Below are positions 1 to 11,046 of a stretch of DNA of 64,000 bases, piece after piece. This DNA comes from Cryptomeria japonica (lineage: Eukaryota > Streptophyta > Pinopsida > Cupressales > Cupressaceae): assembly GCF_030272615.1 (NCBI RefSeq), contig NC_081406.1:216636997-216700996 (forward strand), written 5' to 3'. Under the pieces are notes generated by a model. That model saw only the letters and a list, made by a program, of their open reading frames with translations. It made no database searches and was not told the DNA's origin. The number at the start of each line of letters is the position of its first letter. The first letter of the stretch is position 1. The translations under genes and the position numbers were made by a program.

Positions 1-1795
1 TGACCTTTGCTCTTATGAAATTCACAATACTCATCATCATTCCACCAATTTGGTTTGACCTTTGGCTCATATGGCGGAAAATCTGGAATTGTGATTACTT
101 TGTTTGCCACTAGCTTCTTGAAAACTGACTCAAGTGGTTCTCCCAATGGAGTATACTTCCTTCGTGATCTAGAAGTTGTTTAAGTATTCACTTGATTGTT
201 TGTAGAGCTTGATCCTGAAAAAACTATTTTGGGTCACATTGTATTGGCATCAACAACACCATCATTGACTGTGTTCTTGTTTTTATTCCAAAATCTTGGC
301 TTGTCTTTTCCTTTAAAGTCATCTTTGTTTACCTTGAATATCTTAATGACTCCTTGTTCAATTAGGACCTTTTATGTCGCTAAGCCTTTTTCAATGACGT
401 CCTTGAAGGTGGACAAACAAGCTTTCCTTAGATCATAGCCAATGTCTTTGTTAACATTTTGGGTGAACATTTCTACCATTTGTTTTTGTGGAATTTCACA
501 AGAGCATCTACTGGCTAGATTTCTCCATCTTTGTAAAAATGATGCAAAAGACTCTACCTCTTTTTGCTTGGTGTTGCACAAAGTAGTGACTGATATGTCT
601 GTCTCTATGTTGTAGGAGAAATGTTGAATAAATGCCTCTGCTAAGTCACCCCATGACTTAAATCCAGGTGGAAGTTGGGAGAACCATTCCATAGCTTGAT
701 CACCTAAGCTTTGTGGGAATAATCTCATCAAATATGTCTCTTCTGAAGCTACCTCAATTCAAGCTGTGAAAAACTATTTTATGTGTGCCTTAGGATCTCC
801 TTTTCCTCTATACTTATCAAACTTAGGTGTCACAAAGTGTGTAGGAAATGGAGGCATTGGAATGCTCTTGTCAAATGGATAAGGACATATGTCTCTCATT
901 GTGTATGTTGGCTTCGGTGTATTTATGTCCTCCATTTTCTTTTGTAAGTCCCTGATTTGTTGCTCCAAATTGTTCTTCAGTGGAGATCGACTTCTTGGAC
1001 CATACCCCATGCTTGAGGCACCAATTGGAGGAGGAGCATGTTGCATATATGGATGATATTGATCATACACATGTTCATATGGAGGAGATCTATAATGATG
1101 TTGCATATAAGGACCACTTGGTATAGAGTCATGTTGAGGAATGGAATATCTGCTTTGTCCATGTATACCATACACTATAGGAATGTCATGAGTTTGTTCT
1201 AGTGTGTTGCCCCCAAATTTGACGCGGGGTTTCCTTGTGTCCAAATTTTGAGCATGCCTTTGGATATCCAATTGCTTTGGTGGTTGATCCTTAGCATTGG
1301 TATGTGGTTGAGCATATTTCTCTGCATAAGACTTCCATAATGGTCTGTGAAGGTGAGTATCATATGCTTGACCATAAGGAACCTCTGGTTTTTGAAACAA
1401 AGATGATGGTGATTCATGCACAAGATGTGGTCCTCTATTGCCTCCACTATTAGCCTCCTTTGATCCATGTTGGAGTGAGTTTGTTGCAAGGGTTGATTTT
1501 TCATTATTTGAGACATGTCAAAATCATGAGGTATCTTGGCTCCACTTTGTGCCATCACTTGTAAGAAGTATTGTCTATCTCTCCTCATTATTTCCTCAAC
1601 CAATCAATTAAAATGAGGATTCATAATGGTGTCTTCCACTTCTGCTGAATGCACAGAAAAGTTGTCCATATTGTCATTGTGTGTATCATTGTTGTTTGTA
1701 GTGTCCATGTTCTCAACATTTGGAATGTTTCTATAAGCATCCATGTCAGGTAATGTAGTATGATCAGAATTGAAAAAGATGTCATTCATACTCAT
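1..1795 (-). pseudogene. gag polyprotein remnant of G1
   Basis: Structural gag of a gypsy element, which would form the particle that packages element RNA. The frame opens at 1795 (MSMNDIFFNS), meets a stop near 1604, continues in frame to about 1420, shifts frame, and resumes as 1421-774 and then 731-372. The conserved retrotransposon gag core lies in 731-372, with QAMEWFSQLPPGFKSW and AEAFIQHF. The middle is rich in His, Pro, Tyr and Gln. Toward position 1 a decayed frame still shows WWNDDEYCEFHKSKG, the start of the C-x2-H type finger usual before the protease in Tat elements. At least two stops and one frameshift separate the parts, so no full-length product is expected. Confidence 0.8.
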
Positions 1796-2359
1796 AAGAA
1801 CTCATGTTTGCGGACTCTTGAGCCTCTTTAGTTTCTCTCCTAGATTTTTGGGAACAAGTTTCAACCATGAACTAGGTATTAACCAAGATGTGTGAGACTA
1901 GATGAAAATGGAAAAAGTATGGAAGACTAAGAGTTGGATGGAATGTAAATGAATCTAAAGTTTACTTGCAATGACCAAAGTGTAAGACCAAGTATGTATG
2001 TAGTAGAGTAGGTGTGGCTTCCAAAGAGAGGATAGTTTCTCTTGATGAGGTAAGTTGACCTTGACTTTAAGTAAAGACCAAATGAGACCCAAAGGTGATA
2101 GACCTTGATGAAGGACCACTTAACAAAATGTTGTTGTATGTAGTGTGTTAAAAAAGTATGATGAGGACAAGCAAGTGACCTTTTGACTCAAGTTTAGACA
2201 AATGTGAATGTAATGTAAGGTGTAAAGCAATGATGGACTTTGTGAGACCCAAAGAAAGGTTGAATGCTTGATGAAAACCTGAAGAGATAACCTAGGAAGC
2301 TCAATAAGTACGAAATTCACTGTGTTTATTTGCTGGACTATAAAAGTTTTTCAATTCTG

Positions 2360-2535
2360 AACATAGACATGATTTCTTGACACAGACGTGGTTCTGTTTA
2401 ACACAGATGCGAGTCTGAGATTTTGTAAATGCAATGTTGATTTTGAAAACATAGACTCATTTCTGCCCTTCACAGACGCGGTTATATGACACAGACGCTA
2501 TTGTGTTAGATATAGACGCATTTCTGCAAAATTTG
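2360..2535. repeat. cluster of CACAGACG(C/T)G motifs, first block
   Basis: About seven irregularly spaced copies of a motif near CACAGACGCGNTTCTG lie in the G1 leader (for example CACAGACGTGGTTCTG, CACAGATGCGAGTCTG, CACAGACGCGGTTATA). Spacing is roughly 20-40 bp. Many copies differ by TG or CA in place of CG, as expected from CpG decay. No coding role is evident. Confidence 0.65.
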
Positions 2536-3720
2536 TGCAATTTTTCCAATTGTGAAGTTGCTTTGTTGTGACCAAATCTGAATGTTTGACTATTTTTTCA
2601 TGACAAGATGACACAGTGTTGATGAAGACTCAATGTTTGCAAGTGTCTAGACAAAAATGACTCAAAGAAAAGTGTGTTGTTTGATGTAAAATTGTTTTGC
2701 ATACACTTGAAGACACAAAAGACACAATGTTTTGTTGTTTGGTCTTGAATGTTTGAATGTTTAAAATAAGTCAAGCACAATTCTTATGGCTGGCCAAGAC
2801 AATAGTTGTTGATCCCACATAGGGTTTTACCCCCGAGGCTATGCTATTCAGAGCGGATACTTAGATGCTTGACCCCACTGGCTCCACCCTCGACACTCAC
2901 TTCTCGAGGCAGCCAAGCATCAGTCCCCACAAAAACTCCTTGTGGTGAACTTTGTATCTGTACTAAGAACCGTATGTGTGTGGGCCGCTACTAGAGGTCC
3001 GACCTCCTGCCCCAACAACTAGAAGGATTTGGGCTTCTAAAACAAAAAGGTGCTAGTAAGGGCATCCGCTCGTGTGGCCATACATGCAACACTTTTAGCT
3101 CTGTAAATACAGAAGGCTCCTAGCCGGTAGGGGTTATGCCCTACAAATGATCAAATAAATTTGATCAAACGGGTTTATGGGGAAACATAGTGTCAGTATG
3201 AACTAATCAGCACACGTTATTCATAGTTTTCACTATGAATATAGTTATTTATAGTGGTTTGGAAGAAGATGGCTTTTCTTTTGCTACCACTTGGGTCATT
3301 CTCTCCTCACTAGTAGTCCTAATGACCACATGAGGAGACAGACCCTCTAAAGATTAAACAAAAAGAGTCTATTACTCAAGACACAAAAGATAATGGCTCA
3401 ATTTTAAAGCACTAATTGAAGTGTTTGCTAGTCTATGAAAACAAGGCATACAATAAAAATCCAAAAAACCCTTGTCAAGGTCCTACAACAAAGATTTGTT
3501 AGTAGTTTGGATTGTTTGAAATAATCACCCCTTCCTGCAAGCACACAAGTTAGGTAAATTTTAGATCCAAAAGACTTTGTGAAAATAGCGGCCTTCAACA
3601 AAATGATTTTGCTTTCCAATTTCATTAGCTAGATCTGAAAATGTTAGCTCAAAATAAACTAGATCTGAAAAACCGAATGACTAAAAACTGAATCAATGAA
3701 AATCCCCCCCAAAAAATAAA

Positions 3721-3935
3721 TCAATGCGCACAGACGTGGCTATCATAAACACAAACGTGGCTTCTGGACGCAGACGTGCCTGAAAACCCCATAGACGTGA
3801 CTAGGGAACACAGATGCAATTTCCGGAATCTACAAAACAAAACAAAAAAAACTGTTGAGGGTGTGGATGCGATCCTAAATGTCGCAGACGCGATTGAAAA
3901 CCAAAAATGCGATCCGAAAGTACACAGATGCGAAA
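3721..3935. repeat. cluster of CACAGACG(C/T)G motifs, second block
   Basis: About nine further copies of the same motif family (CACAGACGTGGC, CGCAGACGTGCC, CATAGACGTGAC, CGCAGACGCGAT, CACAGATGCGAA) close to the primer-binding region of G1. The two blocks are about 1.2 kb apart within one leader and were probably a longer array or an expanded regulatory segment. Confidence 0.65.
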
Positions 3936-3984
3936 ATAGCAAAATATAAAACCTGCAACAAGGATGTTAAATACAAAAGGGACA

Positions 3985-4008
3985 AGAGTCCCACCGGGTG
4001 TGCCAAAA
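3985..4008 (-). other. primer-binding region of G1
   Basis: Immediately after the LTR end the minus strand reads TTTTGGCACACCCGGTGGGA. This matches the form seen after the 5' LTR in Tat/Ogre-type gypsy elements, where a tRNA 3' end primes minus-strand DNA synthesis. The tRNA species was not determined. Confidence 0.7.
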
Positions 4009-4768
4009 TGTATATGGTAAAAATGGATACAACAATGTTGAAAGACTAAATGAATTCAACCACAAAACCCTAGCCTAACAACAACAAAGATCCACCATAA
4101 CATATGAAGATTACCTAAGACAATGCAAATCAAATGAAATCACAAAGATTATACCATCACATGTCCAATAGGATTTGAATCTCCATTCTTCCTATCTCCA
4201 TTGATCTTGCTTGATATATTTGCTCTCAGATTTTATGTGCACAAGAGCTCAACAAAGAATGGAATGTGGTTGCAAGTAAGATCTCATATGAAAAGTGTAG
4301 TGTAGTCAAATGCATAAATTGATTAGCCAGTCAGGGTTTGATAATGAAGGAAGCATCTCCTTATATAGAAGACACTATATGAAATGGAGGGATAAGATTG
4401 AGAGGTGTAAAAGAGGTCGGCTATGATTAAAGGGTAGGTAGAGGAAATAATAAAATAATGAAAAGGGTAGGTAGTGTAGGAATTAAGAGATGAATGACAT
4501 GTATCATGGGTAGAAAACGTTAATTAATTAATTAAATAAATAAAGATTTATTTAATTAATAGAAGAAGTGGGATCAATTAAATAAATAAGATATTTATTT
4601 AATTTAAGAAAAAGATAATTTAAATAAATAAATGAATTTATTTAAATGAGAAATAAGGCTAGAAGAGGATAAATGAATTAATTAAATAAATAAAGATTTA
4701 TTTAATTAATAGAAGAATTGGGCTTAGATAATTAAATAAATAAGACTAGACAATTTTAGGTGTCTACA
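4009..4768 (-). repeat. 5' LTR of G1 (760 bp)
   Basis: Read on the minus strand it begins TGTAGACACCTAAAATTG and ends CATATACA, the TG...CA form of an LTR, directly followed by the primer-binding region. The first half is very AT-rich, made of AATTAATTAAATAAAT-type units. A TATA-like box (TCTATATAAGG, minus strand) sits at about 4369-4359, suggesting transcription starts some 330 bp before the LTR end. No partner LTR is in the window, so divergence cannot be judged. Confidence 0.8.
4359..4369 (-). promoter_or_regulatory. TATA-like box in G1 LTR
   Basis: CCTTATATAGA on the plus strand (TCTATATAAGG on the minus strand) inside the LTR, at a position suited to drive the minus-strand element. Assigned from sequence and position only. 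Confidence 0.5.
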
Positions 4769-6773
4769 ATATGTTTTAAGACTAGAGACTTTGTTTAGTG
4801 TTGAAAAAATAATCCTACAATACCCAATACAAGAGCAATAATTATAATAAAATAATGAATTCTATTAGAATCGAGTGACTCTCATTAAATTTTGGGTTTC
4901 TTAATATATAATAATATGATTTCAGATTTGACAATAAAACTTAAAATCTCCTATTAATGACTTAGATGTTTATCAAAAACTCCAAACCATAATAAAGATA
5001 ATGCTACCAATATTACATATTCTTAAAATATAATCAAATAAAAATAATAATATAATTTACCAATCACCACAAATTTCACTACTTGCATCTTTTCATTCCT
5101 AACCAATGTTCACCTTCCTCTTTTCACTATTTTGTTATAGATTCAAATGTTATAAAACCTTTTTAAGCATGTGAAAAAATTGAACCATGACTAATTAACT
5201 TGAATGCACCTAAGAATAAGACCAAAAACCCAAACAAGAAAAATCCATAAATATAAGACCACTTTCCCACTTCCCGATAGAAGATTGGCTCATTCATGAT
5301 CCTTCATTAATGCAAATTCTCATATTCTCCCTTTATCCAAGTTTTAAATCCATTGATGTTACAGCCTTGGCTATTACATTAAAGACCAATCTTATCAAAA
5401 CTTGCGACGCTTAAACCTAACATTATGCTTACTCGATAGGGTTTAATTGAATTTTAACAATAATATGAATTAAGAATACCAAAATCTAAATTTCAACCAC
5501 CTTAGAACTTTAGACTGTAACAATATTATCATACTACATATATATGTACCTATGCATGTTAATAATTATTTATTTAGTAGGGGAAAGAGATCTCTACTTT
5601 GAGATCTTAGTTACGAAGTAGGCCTTTCCATCATTGTTAAATGTTTCTTCTTTTTAATAGAATCAATGAAATGGTTAAATTAAAAAACATCAAATGTGTG
5701 GAAATTAATTTGAGTGCAATTATATATGTTTTTTTTTTTTTTTTTTTTTTTTTCTTGTTTTGAGTGATTTGGTTAAGAGTTGGGGCGTGTGAAATTTATT
5801 CTATTTTTCTTTTTTTGATTTTTTTTTAAAGTTTTTGTGTAGATTTGATAGTTTTTCAATTCTTCTATTTTGGTTCTCATTTGATCTCAGAAGAATTTCT
5901 TAAGGCTTCATAAGGTCGTAATTGTAGGGTTGGAATTACTTTCTTCTTATTGGATTATTATCAATCTAATTGATTTAGGTGAGTTAGGTTATGTTTTCAA
6001 GTGCAAGGCTCCTACATCAAAAAGGAATGAGGCCAAGATAATGCTTTGGACAAATTTAGCAGAATGGATACCCTTCAGTCTTTGACCCTTAGTTGAAGAG
6101 GCTCGTACTCCTTTATTAGATAGCTAAAATGACTTTGTGTATGAAAAATCCTTCATACATAAAATTATAATAAGAAATATTTATCATTTCAACCTCTTTG
6201 CATGTTTAAAATATAAAATAAAAACGTAAGACTCATAATTGTTCCTACCTATTGATAAAATAAATTTTAAAGTTTCCATGAACTTCAAAATCTAAACAAG
6301 TATACACAAAAACTCAGCACAATTTTGTAAATGTAAATCATAGATGAAATCATTGAGAAGGAAACAGTACATCATTAGTATATACGAAGAAAATGAATAA
6401 TTTATGGAAATAAAATTTAACAGATCCATTTGGCATAGTTCCTGCAATATTGTTATCCCCTAAGACCACATTCTTTTTGACATGTCTATGCCTATAGATT
6501 TTGCATGTATATTTTCAAAATAGGTACAACTACAACTTCTAACAAAATTCCTCTATCATTTCTGCTTTGATGAACATACATTCCCTATTCCTCTTTTTAC
6601 AATAGCATGCTCTGAAAAGAGGCATGGGACTTGGTGTCATGCCACCTTAGCATTTTCTTGTTATCTCTAATCAGAATGGGGGAAACATAAATACAGATAC
6701 AAAAGACTAGAGAAACAAAGAAACAAAGCATAGCTTTCTATTAGATCATTTCTGCACTCCCAGGCCCAATCTA
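4769..6773. other. noncoding AT-rich interval
   Basis: No reading frame here has a recognisable domain. It holds a run of about 26 T at 5730-5753 and one partial SINE-like copy at about 5997-6115 (listed separately). Confidence 0.6.
5997..6115 (+). repeat. partial SINE-like copy
   Basis: This stretch aligns with the minus strand of the retroposon at 13869-14329. Shared blocks are TGCAAGGCTCC...ACATC, GAATGAGG, AATTTAGCAGAATGGATACC and CTTAGTTGAAGAGGCTC. Here the middle unit is present once, whereas the other copy has it three times. Neither ends nor target duplication could be fixed. Confidence 0.6.
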
Positions 6774-7029
6774 TGTAAAGATTAGAAAGAGCAGAGAAAA
6801 CAATAACAGAAACAGAAAAGCAATAAGAAGAGACAACACACGATTTATCGTGGTTCGGCAAATATGCCTACATCCACACTCAAAGCAGGGAATAACTTCT
6901 ATTAATCAACTCTCAATACCAATACATACATGACTGCACTCAGTCATTTATACAATCACATTCAAATGTGAAATGAATAGTTTGGGGAAGTCGAATGGTC
7001 ATGTGACCATTGGGCTTCACATCCCAACA
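6774..7029 (-). repeat. 3' LTR of the miniature element
   Basis: Minus strand begins TGTTGGGATGTGAAGCCC and ends AATCTTTACA. Same length (256 bp) as the 5' LTR and differs at about a dozen positions, suggesting a fairly recent insertion compared with its neighbours. Confidence 0.9.
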
Positions 7030-7045
7030 ATCTCCCCCGTGAAGG
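7030..7045 (-). other. polypurine tract
   Basis: Minus strand CCTTCACGGGGGAGAT ends exactly where the 3' LTR begins. This is the expected plus-strand primer for reverse transcription. Confidence 0.8.
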
Positions 7046-7094
7046 TCAACTGGCATAGCCAATGCACTAGCATCCCTGCTTCCATTTTCGAAAT

Positions 7095-8267
7095 TCACAT
7101 TAAAACCAACCTACTAGATTTTAGCTTCGCGAACTCTTGTTCACATATGCTTCGAATTAGCCTTTTCCAAATCAAAGCAGAGTTAAAAACTCTATCAGGC
7201 ACAAACTCACCCATTATGCCAAAAACCGAAACACCACTTTGTCCCAGTTTAAAATACATTTCTTCATCACCATCACCTGAACTCCCCCATAACAGAATAT
7301 CTACCGATTCACAATTACTGGATTCTAATATCCAAACATAAAACTCAGACCTTACAAGGAACAAAACAATGACATTATTTTCATCATCAAACAACTCCAT
7401 CAGATTGTTATCACGAGTTTGAGTTCTCTCACCCTCAGGTTGTTCATTATTGACGTTGGCACTATCATCCACATCCATCCAATCAGGTTGGTGAATGTCA
7501 ATGCATTCTGGTCGAGATAAAACATCTCCTCCTCCATTAGAATAAGCATTAACAGATTCAATAACATTGTCATTCACTCCATGTGACGCCTGAAACCACT
7601 TGGAGCGATGCTCATTGTCCTCTACTCCTGTGAATGGTCGCTTTCGCTTCAAACTAGAAAACTGACTTTTATCATTTACTATGTCATCTAAATCCATAGG
7701 CTCATCGGCTTCTATGAAATTATCTGCACAAAGGTTGTCATCATTATGGGAGTGCCTCTTTATTTTAGCCAAGGCCATGCCATCCGCAGAGATCTCCGAA
7801 GCTAAAATTTCTCCCAGGCCTCCTTGCCCTGCTACCTCACTCTAATCTGCACCGTCCTCATCCTGGGAGTCAACAACAGATTCAACTTGGGTATCCAATG
7901 GCATACACTCTTCCTCCCGCAATCTCTTGAGTTCATCCTCTTCAACAACAACCACTTTTTCAACATCTTTCAGCTTAGAAATTCTAGTGTCTATACAGGG
8001 ACTATCATGGCGTTCAACCTTCACCACACGAATCCCAACAACTTCCCGATCATTAACGGTTTGGCCAATAAGTGCCAAGGTTGGCTCAAGGGGAGAGCAA
8101 ATAAGAATCCCAACATCCTTTTCTTTTGTTGGATTCTCCTCTTCAACTGAGTCCCCTTCTATCTTCCAGCCATCCCACTAATGTACGTGGCATTTGAAGC
8201 ATAGTTTTACATGGAACGTAAAACTGCCATAGAAGTTATAAGTTTTACCTTCTCCTTCTTCCTCCAT
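7095..8267 (-). pseudogene. unrecognised 391-codon reading frame inside the miniature LTR element
   Basis: A single frame runs from ATG at 8267 (MEEEGEGKTYNFYG) to the stop at 7095, broken only by two TAG codons (codon 30, and one at 7842-7844). I do not recognise the protein. It is acidic and hydrophilic: a glutamate-rich start, a KDVEKVVVVEEDELKRLREE stretch likely to be helical or coiled coil (about residues 100-120), a basic SSLKRKRPF patch that could be a nuclear signal, a DDENN/DVDD-rich middle, and a more hydrophobic C-terminal 90 residues with FYVWILESSNCESVDILLWG. No CCHC finger, DSG protease or polymerase motif is present. The frame fills the element, which suggests a captured host transcript or a lineage-specific accessory protein. 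The missing frameshifts across 1.2 kb argue that it was coding recently. Which of these it is remains inference. Confidence 0.6.
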
Positions 8268-8286
8268 CTCTGCTCAAGCCAACATG

Positions 8287-8299
8287 GCTCTGATACCAA
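8287..8299 (-). other. primer-binding site, initiator-Met tRNA type
   Basis: Minus strand TGGTATCAGAGCC one base after the 5' LTR. It matches the 12-base TGGTATCAGAGC common in plant copia and TRIM elements. Confidence 0.9.
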
Positions 8300-8300
8300 T

Positions 8301-8556
8301 TGTAAAGATTAGAAAGAGTAGAGAAAACAATAACAGAAATAGAAAAGCAATAAGAAGAGACAACACACGATTTATCATGGTTCAGCAAATATGCCTACAT
8401 CCACACTCAAAGCAGGGAATAACTTCTATTAATCAACTCTCAATACCAGTACATACATGACTACACTCGGTCATTTATACAATCACATTCAGATGTGAAA
8501 TGAATAGTTTGTGGAAGTCGAATGGTCATGTGATTGTTGGGCTTCACATCCCAACA
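8301..8556 (-). repeat. 5' LTR of the miniature element
   Basis: Minus strand begins TGTTGGGATGTGAAGCCC at 8556 and ends AATCTTTACA at 8301, followed at once by the primer-binding site. It is the promoter copy of the pair. Confidence 0.9.
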
Positions 8557-10265
8557 ATCTATACTTGAAAATTTTGCATAGAACCTGATGAAATCTAACT
8601 TTCTTCTATTCTAGTGTTTTATAAAATAAGAATAGATAGAAAATAACAAATATAGAATTTAAAAAGAAAAAATGAAACTAGTAGAGAAGGTGGGTGACCT
8701 GCAATTAGTTGGAGCCCTGCATGTGACCTCCCAGTTTTATTGCAGTCGCCCTCCTTTTCCTTACCTATTTTACAATTAATTATATATGAAAAAAACAAAG
8801 AAAGAAATCAGCACCATTTTATCTTTGCCCCTGTTCCATTGCTGGAATCTCCTACATGTACAGTCGCTGCCGCCACTGCCATCGTGTTCTCCAAGCAACA
8901 AGAAAATGAAGGCAAAGTAGAGTTTTAGGGTTAATGTTAAAAATAAAAATAGAGGACATGTACAGGAACGTTTAGGGCACGCTTAATATTTATTTACGTG
9001 AAAATAAGTTAAGAAATAAGTGTGAATTTATATTTTACTTTGTAGACTTTATTTAATTTAAAATTATTTTATTATTATTTTTTAATGGGAGATTTTATAT
9101 CATCCACAAACAAGTTTTAACAATCAGAAGCGGGTATCTTTAGACTAAAACCTCTTTGATTGATCATAATATAAGTTGATTGCACGTTTTAATATGTACA
9201 CAATCATAATATGTCATTGCTTGTTTTATTGTTGAAAGCTTGTCAATTTAATAAAGTTTTTACTTATAATTTTAATGAAATTAAACATTAGTCTCTTTTA
9301 TAAAAGAAATATTAATATATTAATTTATATTATATATGAAGATTTACAAATGTAATGTATAAATGTAAATTTAGTTATTGGTATGATATAAATCATATAA
9401 CAATTTAATTTGTATTGAGTGCTATATAATGTTATCATGGTTGATTTAATCAACATAGTTAAAAGATGTTATAGAGTTTGTGAAAGACATTGAAAATGAA
9501 GAAGAGTGAAAGGACACAAATGAAACTGGGGAGGACCACATGAAAATGTTGGTACTAGCCTATTCTCAAAGATGAATGAACTAGACTCAAAGAGTATGGG
9601 CATTGCCCATATTCCCCAATCTTAACCTATTGTAATGGTGGAAAAGTGACCTTGAAATGGGAAAAGTTATGTTCCATTGAGAGCCAATTTCACACCACAC
9701 ATGCAAATATCTCGAACTAGTAAAACTAGTGAAAGTATCTGATTGGAAGTAAGGAAAATAAAGATTTTCATTATGGAATTAGAAAAAGAGATGAGAGGGA
9801 GTTTAAACTCCAAATCTATGTGTCTTGACCAAGGATGGTAGCATAGTGAACAAATGTCTGCATGTTGTGCTATAGTCTCATATAGACTGACAAAGAACTT
9901 AGAAAATGTGAAAACCCAATTCTTTGTCTAGTTGTCAGCATGAGTTACCCTATAATTGGGGTTCTTGTGGGCTAACGTGGTGGATAGGGATCCCATTTGG
10001 GGGTTTTATGACCTTCTAAGGAGTATTGGAGACGTTTTGGGAGTTTCCTATTTTTTAGGAGGAGACTGCCAATTGACTATTTGACCACCAGAGGGCTAAG
10101 GAGAATAGTAGGGTGGCTTAGGAGTGTTTATCATCAATTTGAGATAGTCTACTAATTTTTAGGAGCATCCCTACTTTTAGGAGGAGACTACTAGTTGCAC
10201 TGCCACATCTAGTCATCATCCTTGGATAGGTGACAACATTCAGTTTTCAGTTTGGGGGAGGCCAA
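8557..10265. other. noncoding interval
   Basis: No supported gene. From about 9480 the sequence resembles the noncoding 3' interior of an LTR element, with a repeated TTTTAGGAGGAGACT motif near 10057 and 10176. It ends in a purine tract (TTTGGGGGAGGCCAAG, 10250-10265) just before a TG terminus. Confidence 0.5.
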
Positions 10266-11046
10266 GTGATGGCATTTAAATAAAATTAAATATTAAAGTT
10301 TTGACTTTAATATTTAATAAAAATAAAATAAAGTGATTATAATGTCACTTTATAATAAATTAATAAAGTGACTTAATGGGGATTAAGTTATAAAGTAATA
10401 ATAAAACATTAAATAAGCCCATGGCACACCCCATAGGCATTAAGTTTATTTTAAATGTAGCTACCCTCAATGATGGAATAGACTCTCAAGTTGGGAAAAT
10501 TATTTAGAGAGGATTTTTATTTAAAAATTCTCATGAAAATTGTGTAGAGAACCCTAAAAGTTCGATTAGGGTTGGGGAAACAATAAAGTAATGTGGGTCG
10601 AGTCTTCATTTGGCTATCTTTGAATCATTTTACAATCAACTTCTCAAAAATTGAGCTCTACAAATAGATTTGAGCAGCAAACAAGACTCCATGGAATAAA
10701 AACTCCTTAGGGATCAATGAATTGGATGTCAACCCAATTCATAATTGTGGGGAATTCATACATGATTCCTATTTGTGCTTCGATTGAGAGTTATACTAGC
10801 GATTTCATAACTTTATTAGTAGACTTGAACTTTAGCAATTTCGTAAGTTTATTAGTAGACTTGAACTTTGTATTGTAGATTCAAGAGGATTTGGAGACCC
10901 CCAGAGGCAATCGTACCATTTCTTGAGCTAGTTGTTCCTCCTCCTTGATGGGTGTACCATTTGCAACTCTTTGGCTTCATCATTTGGACCGCACAATTTA
11001 GTAGGAAGCTAGAAATTGTTGTAATATTTATTATCGTCACTTTCCT
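10266..11046 (+). repeat. probable 3' LTR or LTR remnant
   Basis: Begins TGATGGCATTTAAATAAAAT directly after a purine tract at 10250-10265, the arrangement at the start of a plus-strand 3' LTR. The first 150 bp are AT-rich and the rest is noncoding. The right end is uncertain; CTTTCCTACA at 11046 is one candidate. No matching partner was seen, so this may be a truncated element. Confidence 0.5.
10798..10869. repeat. 36-bp tandem duplication
   Basis: Two adjacent 36-bp units (10798-10833 and 10834-10869), both ending AGTAGACTTGAACTTT, with three differences between them. It lies in the LTR-like block. Confidence 0.85.

Larger units (their letters stand above)
1..4768 (-). mobile_element. Tat-like Ty3/gypsy retrotransposon, 5' portion (G1)
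   Basis: A minus-strand LTR element that runs off the left edge. In transcription order it shows a 5' LTR (4768-4009), a primer-binding region (4008-3985), a leader of about 2.2 kb, and a broken gag (1795 to the edge). The leader length, the sequence TTTTGGCACACCCGGTGGGA after the LTR and the zinc-finger-like CEFH motif near position 30 are typical of plant Tat/Ogre-lineage elements. Polymerase, integrase and the 3' LTR, if present, lie outside the window. Gag has stops and a frameshift, so this copy is dead. The Tat assignment rests on motif style, not on a polymerase alignment. Confidence 0.8.
6774..8556 (-). mobile_element. miniature LTR retrotransposon carrying a non-retroviral ORF
   Basis: A complete small element on the minus strand, 1783 bp, flanked on both sides by ATCTA (6769-6773 and 8557-8561), a 5-bp target duplication. 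Its 256-bp LTRs (6774-7029 and 8301-8556) differ at only about a dozen positions. A perfect 12-base initiator-Met primer-binding site lies just inside the 5' LTR and a purine tract (minus CACGGGGGAGAT) just before the 3' LTR. Size and architecture fit a TRIM-like element that must borrow polymerase and integrase from a relative. Unlike typical TRIMs, its 1.27-kb interior is nearly filled by one reading frame (8267-7095) with no gag, protease or polymerase features. Confidence 0.9.

Noticed and set aside
7824-8181. Plus-strand open frames of 84 and 108 codons
   Set aside because: They lie antisense to the long minus-strand frame of the miniature LTR element and include Ser/Thr-rich low-complexity translation of its acidic codons.
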